Positions 36,193-44,593 of a stretch of 64,000 nt of DNA are shown piece by piece. The notes below the pieces were generated by a model. That model searched no databases, had not been told where the DNA came from, and saw only the letters and a list, made by a program, of their open reading frames with translations. Numbering within the stretch: position 1 is the stretch's first letter; each line of letters opens with the position of its first letter. The stretch covers positions 1-64,000 of the forward strand of contig NZ_JAQYWB010000004.1 of NCBI RefSeq assembly GCF_030145185.1, read 5' to 3'. This DNA comes from Desulfoluna sp. (GTDB taxonomy: Bacteria; Desulfobacterota; Desulfobacteria; Desulfobacterales; Desulfolunaceae). The translations under genes and the position numbers were made by a program.

Positions 36193-36504
36193 ATGATATA
36201 CAACGTGAGTACAGATCATGACGTGGCGGTGAAACGGTTGGCTGAGTTGGGTAATGGAACACGCCTTGCCATTATTCGTTACCTCGTGAATGAAGGCCCC
36301 GAAGGGGTTCCCGTGGGGCAGGTTCAGAAAGCCCTGGGCGTTCCACCGTCGACGTTGTCCCACCACATCTCCCGCCTTGTTTCGGCCGGGCTTCTCCGGC
36401 AGGAGCGGGACAGTCGGACACTTTATTGCCATGCGGAGGTCATGGCGATCGATGCTCTGGCTTCTTACATCCGTTCCGCATGTCTTTGTGCCGAAGCGGT
36501 GTAG
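36193..36504 (+). CDS. ArsR-family transcriptional regulator
   Basis: This 103-residue winged helix has the ArsR layout: KRLAELGNGTRLAIIRYLV, a recognition region PPSTLSHHISRLVSAGLLRQERDSR (about 55-78) and a beta wing (TLYCHAEV). The metal-binding ELCVCDL box of arsenic sensors is absent; three cysteines lie at about residues 78, 96 and 98, so metal or redox sensing is possible but not shown. GAGGGG stands just upstream of the start. No obvious target gene is next to it. Confidence 0.85.
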   Translation: MIYNVSTDHDVAVKRLAELGNGTRLAIIRYLVNEGPEGVPVGQVQKALGVPPSTLSHHISRLVSAGLLRQERDSRTLYCHAEVMAIDALASYIRSACLCAEAV

Positions 36505-36950
36505 GGCAAGTGCCTAAGTAACAGGCCTCTTGTCGTGAATGCCAGGGGCATTCAGCAGGTGGTTTATTTCGGTTTTTCAGCTTTTGCCTTCCCGGTAGAG
36601 GGAGGCGTTTTATCAGGCGAGTTCCTGACGTAGCCATAGTTACGCCAGGCTTTTTTTTGCCCCTGGCGTTGATTTCGAGCCGCTGTCCCTTCTTCCCCGG
36701 ACAGATCCGGCTTCCGCAAAGGGATCTTCATCTCCTGTCCCTATCTCCTTTCCTTGTCATGTCCCTGCCAAAAAGATATATTAAGAAATCAAGCCCATAT
36801 GGCGCGGGTGATCTCGCCTTACGATTTGCCGCGTTTTTTTCGAGGCGGCCCCCCACTCCGGATGCCTCGTCCCCGATGCTTTGTCTCCATGATCCTTTTA
36901 ATGGATGGCATCAGGATCCCTTCTTCCCACCCATCGTCATGGGAGATGCT
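36505..36950. other. Intergenic region with a strong inverted repeat
   Basis: AACGCCAGG-like arms around a T-rich loop (ACGCCAGGCTTTTTTTTGCC, then CCTGGCGT) lie at about 36,643-36,670 and may terminate the ArsR transcript. An open frame continues upstream from the GGDEF gene to 36,657 but has no coding character. Confidence 0.45.
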
Positions 36951-38303
36951 GTGAAACAAATCACCGATAGTCGTATTTTTATCGCGGGCGTTTCGATCCT
37001 TTTTTTTCTGATGTTGGTCGGTGGTACGGAGTATCTGGTCAGCCTGGATAAAGGGCGGTTGCAGGCGCGTGAAAAAGAGGCGGTGATCAAGGAGGCCGGA
37101 CGGGTGCGAAACCTGCTGGAGTCTGAGGTCAACACGACGCTTAACCTGATCCTCGGGTTGGTGATTTATGTGGCCTCCAAGCCGGATGTGGACCGTGACG
37201 CCTTTGAATCCATTGCCCAACTGCTGATTCGGCGAACCCCGCATATTCGTAATATCGCCCTGGCAAAAGACAACGTGATTACCCACATGTATCCCCTTGA
37301 AGGCAACGAAGCCGCCCTGGGACTTCGGTATCAGGAGAATCCGCTTCAATGGCCCATGGTGTATCGCGCCATTGAAACCCGGCGGACCGTGGTGGCCGGA
37401 CCGGTGGACCTGGTTCAGGGAGGCCGGGGTTTTATCAGCCGGAGCCCCATTTTTTTCAGTGAGGGGGGCCGTTCCTACTGGGGACTTGCCAGCATGGTTA
37501 TGGATGTGGACTCCCTCTACGCGGCCAGCGGGTTGATGGATGCCGGCTCTCTTCGTTACGCTTTGAAGGGGAAGGATGGCGCGGGGACGCAAGGAGAGGT
37601 CTTCTATGGAGATCCCACTCTCTTCTCCGACGAGGCGGCGGTGCGGCTTCCCATTACCCTGCCGGTGGGCTCCTGGGTTCTTGCGGCAAAATCACACAGA
37701 CGCATGGCCTTTAATAAATCGGTGGCGATCTTGCGAGCGGCGGGATTTGGGCTCGCCGTGGTGATCAGTGGTATGCTCTTTGCCCTTTTGGGTTCCCTGC
37801 GTCGGATTCGTTATCTCGCCCTTCACGATCCCATCACAGAGCTTCCCAATATTCGTTATTTTGAGGCGTATATTAAGCAGTTGATTACGGTGAAACTGTA
37901 TAAAGACGAACCCTTTGCCTTGATTTATGTCGGCCTGGATCGTTTTAAATCCATCAATGAGGTGTTTGGCCACAAAGCAGGCGACCGGGTTTTAAGTGAT
38001 GCGGCCAAGCGTCTGGCGGCCGTGGTTCCAGAGAGGGCCCAGGTGTGCCGTATGGCGGGGGATGAGTTTGTGGTGGTCCTTGAGACCGTCCAGGAGCGGG
38101 AGGAGGCCGAGGCAAGGGCAGAAGAGATGGTCCAGGCCCTGGTGAAACCCTATTCCCTGGGGGCAAACAACCCGGTGTCCCTGGATGCCTATGTGGGGGT
38201 GAGTCTGTTTCCAGGCCAGGGGGTGACATCGGAGATTCTGATTCGGGAGGCGGACCTGGATCTTGCCCGCCGCAAAGGGGATCGGGGTGATTTATCGCGG
38301 TGA
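36951..38303 (+). CDS. Membrane GGDEF-domain protein with AGDEF active site
   Basis: This protein of about 450 residues has a membrane helix (about 8-27), a CHASE-like extracytoplasmic domain (about 40-245, including IRNIALAKDNVITHMYPLEGN), a second helix (about 253-275) and a GGDEF domain. The signature is RMAGDEF instead of GGDEF, which still leaves the catalytic Glu and is active in some known enzymes. The RxxD inhibitory site is absent and the domain is slightly short at its end. GTG 36951 has GGGAG 5 bases upstream; ATG 36939 is the alternative. It is probably a cyclase lacking product inhibition or a degenerate sensor. Confidence 0.82.
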   Translation: MKQITDSRIFIAGVSILFFLMLVGGTEYLVSLDKGRLQAREKEAVIKEAGRVRNLLESEVNTTLNLILGLVIYVASKPDVDRDAFESIAQLLIRRTPHIRNIALAKDNVITHMYPLEGNEAALGLRYQENPLQWPMVYRAIETRRTVVAGPVDLVQGGRGFISRSPIFFSEGGRSYWGLASMVMDVDSLYAASGLMDAGSLRYALKGKDGAGTQGEVFYGDPTLFSDEAAVRLPITLPVGSWVLAAKSHRRMAFNKSVAILRAAGFGLAVVISGMLFALLGSLRRIRYLALHDPITELPNIRYFEAYIKQLITVKLYKDEPFALIYVGLDRFKSINEVFGHKAGDRVLSDAAKRLAAVVPERAQVCRMAGDEFVVVLETVQEREEAEARAEEMVQALVKPYSLGANNPVSLDAYVGVSLFPGQGVTSEILIREADLDLARRKGDRGDLSR

Positions 38304-38359
38304 GTCGAGGTGATGACGCCTCGCTTTGATCCGTGTTGTCCTTATGGCAGGCGCCCCTT

Positions 38360-38701
38360 TTATGGGGTGGTGCCGTCCCGATAGGCTCTGACTTGAACGG
38401 TCTCCAGGGTGATCATTCCCTTGGTCAGAACGGCATCGAGTTCTAAGAGGAGGGCCTCAATGCGTTCTGGGCGATCCACGATCTCCACCACCACGGGGAG
38501 GTCCTCCGAAAGCCGGAGAATTTTGTCGGTGTGGATGCAGCTGCTGGCCCCAAATCCCATGTGACCCCGGAATACCGTGGCGCCGGCCATTTTTCTCTTT
38601 TTTGCTTTTTCGACAATCCATTGGTACAGGGGCGATCCTTTGTGACGGGACTGGTCGCCAATGTAAATTCTCAGCCGTTGTGCTTCATTTTTAATGGGCA
38701 T
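38360..38701 (-). CDS. DUF190-family protein of the fluoride operon
   Basis: This 113-residue cytosolic protein of the DUF190 family shows RLRIYIGDQSRHKGSPLYQWIV, then GATVFRGHMGFG and a VVVEIVDRPERI segment, a ferredoxin-like fold related to PII proteins. In many genomes it is encoded beside CrcB fluoride channels. Here it follows crcB on the minus strand by about 40 bp, under the same fluoride riboswitch. Its mechanism is unknown, and a regulatory partner role is inferred from its fold and location. Confidence 0.88.
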   Translation of the reverse strand: MPIKNEAQRLRIYIGDQSRHKGSPLYQWIVEKAKKRKMAGATVFRGHMGFGASSCIHTDKILRLSEDLPVVVEIVDRPERIEALLLELDAVLTKGMITLETVQVRAYRDGTTP

Positions 38702-38742
38702 GTCTCTTCCTTACTGAAGAACGATAAACCGCGGTGGCTCTC

Positions 38743-39126
38743 TTACAGGCAGCGGGCCAGGCTGGCTCCCACAAAAAAGAGGGCGAGTCCTGCTGTGACT
38801 TGAAGGGTGACGTTTCCCAAGGCCATCCACCACTGGGCTCCCCCCGCCAGTTGACCGGTTTCTGAGATAAAGGTGGAAAAGGTGGTGAAGGCACCCATGA
38901 AGCCGGTGAGGAGGATGGTGCGTGCTTCTGCGCTGATGGCCATGCGTTCGGCCCCCAGAGTCCAGACCAGGCCGAAAAGAAAACAGCCGATGGCGTTGAC
39001 GGTGGCGGTGCCCCAGGGAAAACCGCTTCCGGCCAGTCGCTGAACAAAGCCTGCCAGGCCGTATCGGGACAGGGTGCCGAGGGCGCCTGCCCCCGCGATG
39101 CAGAGCAGTTTCTGGTAAAGGAACAT
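38743..39126 (-). CDS. crcB: Fluoride channel CrcB (Fluc)
   Basis: This 127-residue protein with four membrane helices forms dual-topology dimers that expel fluoride. The family motifs are present: GALGTLSRYGLAG near residue 15, GTATVNAIGCFLFG (the Asn and Gly of the pore lining) and GFMGAFTTFSTF (phenylalanine box and sodium site). The gene is preceded on the minus strand by a fluoride riboswitch and terminator, and followed by a DUF190 gene. Expression should rise with intracellular fluoride. Confidence 0.95.
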   Translation of the reverse strand: MFLYQKLLCIAGAGALGTLSRYGLAGFVQRLAGSGFPWGTATVNAIGCFLFGLVWTLGAERMAISAEARTILLTGFMGAFTTFSTFISETGQLAGGAQWWMALGNVTLQVTAGLALFFVGASLARCL

Positions 39127-39174
39127 AAGGTGAAATCTCCGATGATGACCGGCGGGTGCCGGTTTTCAAACACA

Positions 39175-39202
39175 TAAAAAAACCCGCTGCACGGCGGGTT
39201 TG
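39175..39202 (-). terminator. Riboswitch expression-platform terminator of crcB
   Basis: On the minus strand AACCCGCC and GGCGGGTT-type arms form a stem (AACCCGCCGTGCAGCGGGTT) followed by a run of seven T. It lies between the fluoride aptamer and crcB. Confidence 0.8.
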
Positions 39203-39239
39203 TCTTGTGGCTCCCCGCCACAGGACGCAATAGGGTCGC

Positions 39240-39318
39240 CGCTGGCAGGAGTCATCAGCTCAAAGGCGGTTTGTTCCGGCATTGGGCTTGCCGGGGTCAG
39301 GGGAACTCCATCCCCAAA
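39240..39318 (-). ncRNA. Fluoride riboswitch (crcB motif)
   Basis: On the minus strand the aptamer reads GGGGATGGAGTTCCCC, a variable hairpin GCCGG...CCGGC-like, AACCGCC, and GCTGATGACTCCTGCC. These are the conserved pieces of the fluoride riboswitch (GAUGGNGUUCNCC and CUGAUGACUCCU). It sits about 115 bp upstream of crcB, with an intrinsic terminator between, consistent with transcriptional control: fluoride binding prevents termination. Confidence 0.92.
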
Positions 39319-39476
39319 TCAATTTATGACAATGTACTGAAAGGTGACGGGTTCGTCAAGAAACCGAGCCCATGATCCCTTCCCGGCCCTGGGATCCTTT
39401 GACCTGGGGACTTCCACATAAACGATTGGGGCAAGAGGATGTTTAAGTGGTGGGGGCTGTGGGGACCGCCCTTTTT

Positions 39477-39896
39477 TTAATCCGAGTGGTCGAGGGGTTC
39501 CATGAGGTCGGCTATTTTGACCTTGTCAAGGTTGGCATAAAGGGCGTCTGTGGCCTCTTTCCATGCCTGCCGAAATCGACACCCCGTCGCTTTGATGCAG
39601 GTGTCCGGTGAGCTGATACATTCCACCAGCTCACTCTGCCCCTCGAAGAGGCGTACCACGCGTCCGAGGGAGATGTCATCCGGGGGGACGTTGAGGACAT
39701 GCCCCCCTTTGGGGCCCCGGACGCTTCTGACGATACCCGCCAGTCGCAACAACCGGACCAGCTGCTCAAGATACTTCATGGGAATACCCTGACGGCGGGA
39801 GATCTCACTGACTTGAATGGGGATTCCCGTGGGGTGATTTTTGGCCAGCTCAACAAGAATGCGGGCACCGTATCGGCTTTTGGTGGAGAGTTTCAT
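39477..39896 (-). CDS. Rrf2-family regulator with iron-sulfur cysteines
   Basis: This 139-residue protein has a winged helix of the IscR/Rrf2 type (about 1-70, MKLSTKSRYGARILVELA and GIPMKYLEQLVRLLRLAGIV), followed by the effector segment with Cys93, Cys100 and Cys106. These match the three cysteine ligands of iron-sulfur containing members, though the first gap is six rather than five residues. It probably senses iron-sulfur status, oxygen or nitric oxide. A perfect 7-bp inverted repeat 15 bp before the ATG may be its operator. No isc or suf genes are adjacent. Confidence 0.87.
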   Translation of the reverse strand: MKLSTKSRYGARILVELAKNHPTGIPIQVSEISRRQGIPMKYLEQLVRLLRLAGIVRSVRGPKGGHVLNVPPDDISLGRVVRLFEGQSELVECISSPDTCIKATGCRFRQAWKEATDALYANLDKVKIADLMEPLDHSD

Positions 39897-39910
39897 GGGG
39901 TTCCTTGCCT

Positions 39911-39931
39911 CTGTGTTTCATAGTAACACAG
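39911..39931 (-). promoter_or_regulatory. Candidate Rrf2 operator
   Basis: CTGTGTT and AACACAG form a perfect inverted repeat with a 7-base spacer, directly upstream of the Rrf2 gene, where autorepression would be expected. Confidence 0.4.
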
Positions 39932-40114
39932 TATAGTTAATGGAGTTCCCGCAGGGATGTCAACGCTTTTATCGTGAAGGCCTCAGGTTGGCCGCGTGTC
40001 GTGCGGAATAAGGACACAATCGGATTTCGCATCAATTGGCCCTTGGGCGTCCCCTTCCTTCTGTGGTATGAGAGACGGGTTTTTTAAATTCCATGGAATG
40101 AAGGGGACGTGACG

Positions 40115-40813
40115 ATGCTGGGAACTGTGGTCAATGCATGCGCAATTATTGCCGGAAGCCTGACCGGGCTTGTATTTAAGGGTGGCATTGCTGAAAAATA
40201 CAAAGAGACGGTGATTCATGCTGTTGCCCTGGCCGTGATCCTGGTGGGGCTCAAGGCCGCCTTTGCCTCGGAAGCCCTTCTTGTGGTGATTCTTTCCATC
40301 GTGGCCGGCGCGCTTCTGGGGGAGTGGTTGAATATAGAAGGGGCGCTCCAAAGGATGGGGGAGTGGCTGGAGACGAAAATCCCCGGAGGGGAGGGGTCGC
40401 TGGCCAAAGGGTTTGTGACCGCGAGCCTTGTCTTTTGTGTGGGGTCCATGGCCATTGTGGGTTCCCTGGAGAGCGGGCTCACCGGAAACCACCAGACCCT
40501 TTACGCAAAAGCCGTTTTGGATGGGATTATCTCTGTGATTTTTACCTCCACCATGGGGATCGGCGTGATTTTTTCCGCTGTGGCCGTTTTTCTCTATCAG
40601 GGGAGCATTACCCTCACCGCCACGGTGATGAAGCAGTTCCTCACCCCCGAGGTGGTGGCCCAGATGACCTCCGTCGGCGGGCTTCTCATCCTCACCATCG
40701 GCCTCAACATGCTGAACGTCACCAAAATCCGCGTGGGCAACATGCTCCCCGCCATCTTTCTCCCCCTGCTCTGGTTCATCGCCAGGGGGCTCCTGCCAGT
40801 TTTATCTTTTTAA
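40115..40813 (+). CDS. DUF554-family membrane protein
   Basis: This 232-residue protein has about seven hydrophobic helices. The start MLGTVVNACAIIAGSLTGL and the GSMAIVGSLESGLTGNHQTLYAKAVLDG segment are hallmarks of DUF554 (YdfK/YqgA) proteins. They are thought to be transporters, but the substrate is unknown. ATG 40115 has AAGGGGA upstream; GTG 40109 is less likely. It is followed by a palindromic repeat and then the convergent hydrogenase gene. Confidence 0.88.
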   Translation: MLGTVVNACAIIAGSLTGLVFKGGIAEKYKETVIHAVALAVILVGLKAAFASEALLVVILSIVAGALLGEWLNIEGALQRMGEWLETKIPGGEGSLAKGFVTASLVFCVGSMAIVGSLESGLTGNHQTLYAKAVLDGIISVIFTSTMGIGVIFSAVAVFLYQGSITLTATVMKQFLTPEVVAQMTSVGGLLILTIGLNMLNVTKIRVGNMLPAIFLPLLWFIARGLLPVLSF

Positions 40814-40822
40814 ATCGGTCAC

Positions 40823-40926
40823 TATTCAGCTCTAAAAAAAACGCCTCCGGCGGCAAGGTGAGTCACCTTGAAACCTGTTTGTTAAACTTTTCAAAAGTTT
40901 AGCCCCCGGCAGGGCCGCCGGAGGCG
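40823..40926 (+). repeat. Dispersed palindromic repeat, most complete copy
   Basis: It holds both halves of the family: ACTATTCAGCTC, CGCCTCCGGCGGCAAGG, GTGAGTCACCTTG, AACCTGTTTGTTAAAC, TTTTCAAAAGTTTAG, then CCCCCGGCAGGGCC and GCCGGAGGCG. The outer GCCTCCGGCGG and CCGCCGGAGGC can pair over the whole unit. It lies between two convergent genes and may act as a bidirectional end signal. Confidence 0.8.
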
Positions 40927-40939
40927 CTTTGCGTTGTGA

Positions 40940-42472
40940 TTATCCCTCAATCCCCCTGGGGCTCTCTTTTAAAAACGCCTGAAGCTTTCTCCCCGCTTTT
41001 TTGCCCGGTTCCACGCCTGAGGGGCCGGCGATGCAGCCCCCCTCACACCCCATGATCTCCACAAAGTTTCCGGGACATCGTTTGACATAGGCGCGCAGTT
41101 TTTTGACCGATCGCTTGTCGAGACCATCGATGGTGACGGGCTCTATCGGTGCGCGCTCACCGATATAAGCCTTGACGCCCTCGGTGACTCCACCGGACAC
41201 AGGGAACCCCCGTCCTTCGGCCCGCCCGGCGAGATCAAAGGCGGTCTCGTCGCACTGAAGGATTTCAATGTTGCGTGCCGCCAGGAGAGCTCGCAGCTCG
41301 CGAAAGGTGAGGACGTGGTCTACGAAGGGATCGTCGGAGGCCTCTTTGCGTTTGGCCACGCAGGGGCCGATGAACACGGTGATGGCATCCGGGGTCTCTT
41401 CTTTGGCAGCCTTTGCCGTGTAGTGCATGGGGGTTCGGGTGTCTGAGACAAAGCGTTTCATCTCCGGCAGGTGCTTTTCCACAAATTCGGTGTAGGCGGG
41501 GCAGCAGGAGGAGGTCATGAAGGGGGCGCCTTCTTCCATACGTTCTACGAACTCATCGGCTTCGATGGCCGCGGTTTTGTCGGCCCCGGAGGCCACCTCA
41601 AAGACATGGGAGAATCCAGCGGTTTTCAAGGCTCCCACCAGCTGTCCCATGGTGGAAGGGGTCTCTCCCACAATGGCGGGGGCCACCAGGGCTGTTACGC
41701 GTTTGCCTCTGGCCATCTCCTGGATGACCTCCACCAGCTGGGAGCGTTCAAGGATGGCATTAAACGGGCAGGCGGCCAGGCATTTTCCACAAAAGATGCA
41801 CTTTTCGTAGTCGATGGTCTCCTTGCTGTTGCTCATCTTGGAGATGGCCCCCGTGGGGCAGGACTCCTCACAGGGGATGGGGATGTGCACAATGGCGTGG
41901 TAGGGGCAGACCTCCATGCATTTGCCGCACTGGATGCATCGGTCCGGGTCGATGACGGATTTTCCGTTGATCAGTGTTACGGCATCCTTCGGACAGACTT
42001 CCACACAGGCATGGGTCAGGCATCCTCTGCAGGCGTTGGTGGCTTCATATCGGGTGCGTACGCAGCCGTTGCAGGCCTCATCAATGACGGTGAGCACCGG
42101 GTTGGGGGCGCTCTCTCGTTTCAGGCTCATCTCGGCATAGTGGGAGAGGGGAACCAACTCGTCCTCTTCTTCTTCAATGCCGAAGCCCAAAAGGGCCATG
42201 AGACGGTATTTCAAGATGGCTCGATCCCGGTAAACGCAACAGCGGGTGTGGCTGCCTCCCCGGGGCCGCATCTCCACGGGAATGCGGTCGACTCCCTTTG
42301 AAAAATCAGTGGAATCAAAGGCCCGGATGAGGCGGACCATGAGCTCAAAGTGGGTGGTGGCGCTGTAGTTTTTAAAGTACACGGGGGCTTCCTTGGTCGG
42401 GTCAATATGAAATAAAGCCTGTCTATCCGCCGGCGTTAAAAAAGGTGGCCTGGGTTTAGGCAGGCGTGGCAC
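40940..42472 (-). CDS. Monomeric [FeFe] hydrogenase (group B-like)
   Basis: This 510-residue protein has an N-terminal region (about 1-140) of unclear role. Several 4Fe-4S motifs follow (about 145-265: CIQCGKCMEVCPYHA, CIFCGKCLAACPFNA and a CRGC...C set), then the H-cluster domain. The three H-cluster signatures appear in variant form: TSSCCPAY, GPCVAKRKE and IMGCEGGCIAGPS. This pattern and the lack of a C-terminal small-subunit tail fit group B hydrogenases rather than group A bifurcating enzymes. It probably exchanges electrons with ferredoxin and could take electrons from pyruvate oxidation. The enzyme is likely cytosolic, as no signal peptide is seen. It is minus-strand and alone. Confidence 0.87.
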   Translation of the reverse strand: MPRLPKPRPPFLTPADRQALFHIDPTKEAPVYFKNYSATTHFELMVRLIRAFDSTDFSKGVDRIPVEMRPRGGSHTRCCVYRDRAILKYRLMALLGFGIEEEEDELVPLSHYAEMSLKRESAPNPVLTVIDEACNGCVRTRYEATNACRGCLTHACVEVCPKDAVTLINGKSVIDPDRCIQCGKCMEVCPYHAIVHIPIPCEESCPTGAISKMSNSKETIDYEKCIFCGKCLAACPFNAILERSQLVEVIQEMARGKRVTALVAPAIVGETPSTMGQLVGALKTAGFSHVFEVASGADKTAAIEADEFVERMEEGAPFMTSSCCPAYTEFVEKHLPEMKRFVSDTRTPMHYTAKAAKEETPDAITVFIGPCVAKRKEASDDPFVDHVLTFRELRALLAARNIEILQCDETAFDLAGRAEGRGFPVSGGVTEGVKAYIGERAPIEPVTIDGLDKRSVKKLRAYVKRCPGNFVEIMGCEGGCIAGPSGVEPGKKAGRKLQAFLKESPRGIEG

Positions 42473-42613
42473 GGCTTCTCAGGAATGAAACTGTAAAAAT
42501 TGAATCAAGACGGCTGTATATCGGATTGTCAGGGGAGGGGTCAACCCCTTAATGGGAACATGCCGCAGCATTTTTAATTGAGGTACAGGGTTGGCAGAGC
42601 GGTCGGGGATGAG

Positions 42614-42654
42614 AGAAAAAAGGCCCCTGCCGCGACGGCAGGGGCCTTTTTTTA
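42614..42654 (-). terminator. Intrinsic terminator of citrate synthase
   Basis: AGGCCCCTGCC-gcgac-GGCAGGGGCCT forms an 11-bp stem with A-run and T-run on either side, so it works in both directions. It overlaps the end of the gltA gene. Confidence 0.9.
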
Positions 42655-43932
42655 TCGCTGGTTCATGGGAACGTAGTCAGTGGAGGTGTTGCCTGTGTAA
42701 ACCTGACGGGGTCTGCTGATTTTCCAGTTGGGGTCGTCGGCCCCCTCTTTCCATTGGGAGATCCAGCCGGGCAGGCGACCGATGGCGAACATGACGGTGA
42801 ACATTTCGGTGGGGATGCCCATGGCCCTTAAGACGATGCCGCTGTAGAAGTCGACATTGGGGTAGAGGTTTTTATCGACGAAATAGGGATCGGTCAGGGC
42901 GACCTCTTCGAGTCGTCGTGCGATCTCCAGGAGGGGGTCCTCCACCCTGAGTTTGGGCAGGACGGTGTCGCACATCTTCTTCATGATTCTGGCCCGGGGG
43001 TCGTACGTCTTGTAAACCCTGTGACCGAAGCCCATGAGGCGGAAGGGATCGTCCTTGTCTTTGGCGCGTTTGACCACATCGCCTATGTCGGCACCGCTCT
43101 GATGAATGTTGGTGAGCATTTCGATCACCGCCTGGTTGGCACCGCCATGCAGAGGCCCCCAGAGGGCTGCGATTCCGGCGGAGATGGCCGCATACAGGTT
43201 AACGCGTCCGCTGCCCACCACGCGAACAGCGGCTGTGGAGCAGTTCTGCTCGTGGTCGGCGTGGAGGATCCAAAAGACGTTGAGCGCTTCCACAAGGTCG
43301 GGGTCAAGTTCATAGGGCCTGACCGGAGAGTCAAACATCATGTTTAAAAAGTTGGCGCAGTAGGAATAATCGGCTCTGGGATAGACGACTTTGTGGCCCC
43401 GAGAGATTCGATAACTCATGGCCGCCATGGTACGGATTTTAGACAGCAGCCGCAGGAAGGTGCGGTTGATCCCCTCTTCGGTGTCCTCAAGTTCCGGGTA
43501 GAAACTTTTCAGGGCGTTGAGCATGGCCGAAAGGATCCCCATGGGGTGCGCTCGTCGGGGGAAATTCTGGTAGAAGATCTGCATGTCTTCGTGAATGAGG
43601 GAGTCGTCGTTGAGCTGGACACTGGTCCGGGTCAGCTCCTGCCTGTTGGGCAGCCTGCCGTTGATCAGAAGGTAGGAGGTCTCGACAAAGCTGGAGTGGT
43701 CGGCCAGCTGTTCCACCGGAATGCCCCGATAGCGAAGGATTCCTTTTTCGCCATCCATAAAGGTGATGGCGGATGTGCAGCTGCCGGTATTTCCAAATCC
43801 CGGGTCCATGGTGATGTAACCGGTTTTCTGACGCAATGTTGTAATGTCGAAGGCTTTTTCGCCTTCAGACCCGACAATGACGGGACATTCGTAGGTCTTT
43901 CCCTCAATGATTACTTTTACCACTTCGGACAT
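42652..43932 (-). CDS. gltA: Citrate synthase
   Basis: This 426-residue type II (Si)-like citrate synthase makes citrate from oxaloacetate and acetyl-CoA. The family landmarks are present: HADHEQNCSTAAVR, GPLHGGANQA (His), MGFGHRVYKTYDPRA (His and Arg) and PNVDFYSG (catalytic Asp). The N-terminal beta domain of the hexameric type is present (start VKVIIEGKTYECPVIVG). In a sulfate reducer it fits either complete acetate oxidation or biosynthesis. AGGAGG lies about 7 bases before the ATG. No other citrate cycle gene is nearby. Confidence 0.96.
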   Translation of the reverse strand: MSEVVKVIIEGKTYECPVIVGSEGEKAFDITTLRQKTGYITMDPGFGNTGSCTSAITFMDGEKGILRYRGIPVEQLADHSSFVETSYLLINGRLPNRQELTRTSVQLNDDSLIHEDMQIFYQNFPRRAHPMGILSAMLNALKSFYPELEDTEEGINRTFLRLLSKIRTMAAMSYRISRGHKVVYPRADYSYCANFLNMMFDSPVRPYELDPDLVEALNVFWILHADHEQNCSTAAVRVVGSGRVNLYAAISAGIAALWGPLHGGANQAVIEMLTNIHQSGADIGDVVKRAKDKDDPFRLMGFGHRVYKTYDPRARIMKKMCDTVLPKLRVEDPLLEIARRLEEVALTDPYFVDKNLYPNVDFYSGIVLRAMGIPTEMFTVMFAIGRLPGWISQWKEGADDPNWKISRPRQVYTGNTSTDYVPMNQR

Positions 43933-44593
43933 GGTATTCCTCCTTTTTGCGGTTGCCCTGCGGGGCTGTCTGGATACAGCTTCGGAAAGATACCGGCCTT
44001 ATCGGCACGGTTTGCAGGCAGATACAGTCTCAGGCGATGGTTCACTTATGACGCTCTGACAGAGATTGCGGGGTGGCATTGTTCGGGGTGTCTGCACTAT
44101 TCAGGTCAAGACACCGTATCGATAGGTTTCAATGCCGGATCATTCCTCCACAGCCACTATCCCCATAGAGTGTGGGTGACGCCCCGGCATACGTGTGATG
44201 GCAGCGCATGTCTGCTCAGATTTTCTGCCCTTGGGTTCGTCCCGGTGAGGTGCCTTTGCGGGGGGCAGGGATCCGTATCATTTCGTTCTGTTGATCATTA
44301 GCGAATGAGCCTGTCAGAGTGAGGTCAACGGTCTAAAATATCTGATTCATCCTTCGGGGTCAAGGGCTTCAAGCGATGAACCTATGACTTCAGCTCTTTT
44401 TTTACCTTGAGAGTTGGGTGGGATGAAAGCTTGTTATTTATGATATATTCAGATATTTTGACCAGTGTTAATAGTGTCATCTCATTGTTTTATAAACAAA
44501 ATATCTTAAGGAATGTCGTGGCTGGACGATAAGAGGGACACCGGGTATGCCCCGTTATTAATGATCAGCCTGAACGATGGAGGAAAAATACGT
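43933..44593. other. Intergenic region upstream of gltA and the barrel protein
   Basis: About 660 bp between divergent genes. A long open frame continuing from inside gltA on the plus strand (43,393-44,301) is an artefact of codon bias. The final 150 bp are AT-rich (TTATTTATGATATATTC, TATAAACAAAATATC) and probably hold the promoter for the barrel gene. No RNA or operator could be defined. Confidence 0.45.

Noticed and set aside
36657-36950. N-terminal extension of the AGDEF protein
   Set aside because: Low-complexity sequence before a GTG with a good ribosome-binding site and a membrane helix directly after it.
43393-44301. 302-codon plus-strand open frame overlapping gltA
   Set aside because: It is opposite a clear citrate synthase gene and its extension is typical of high-GC antisense frames.
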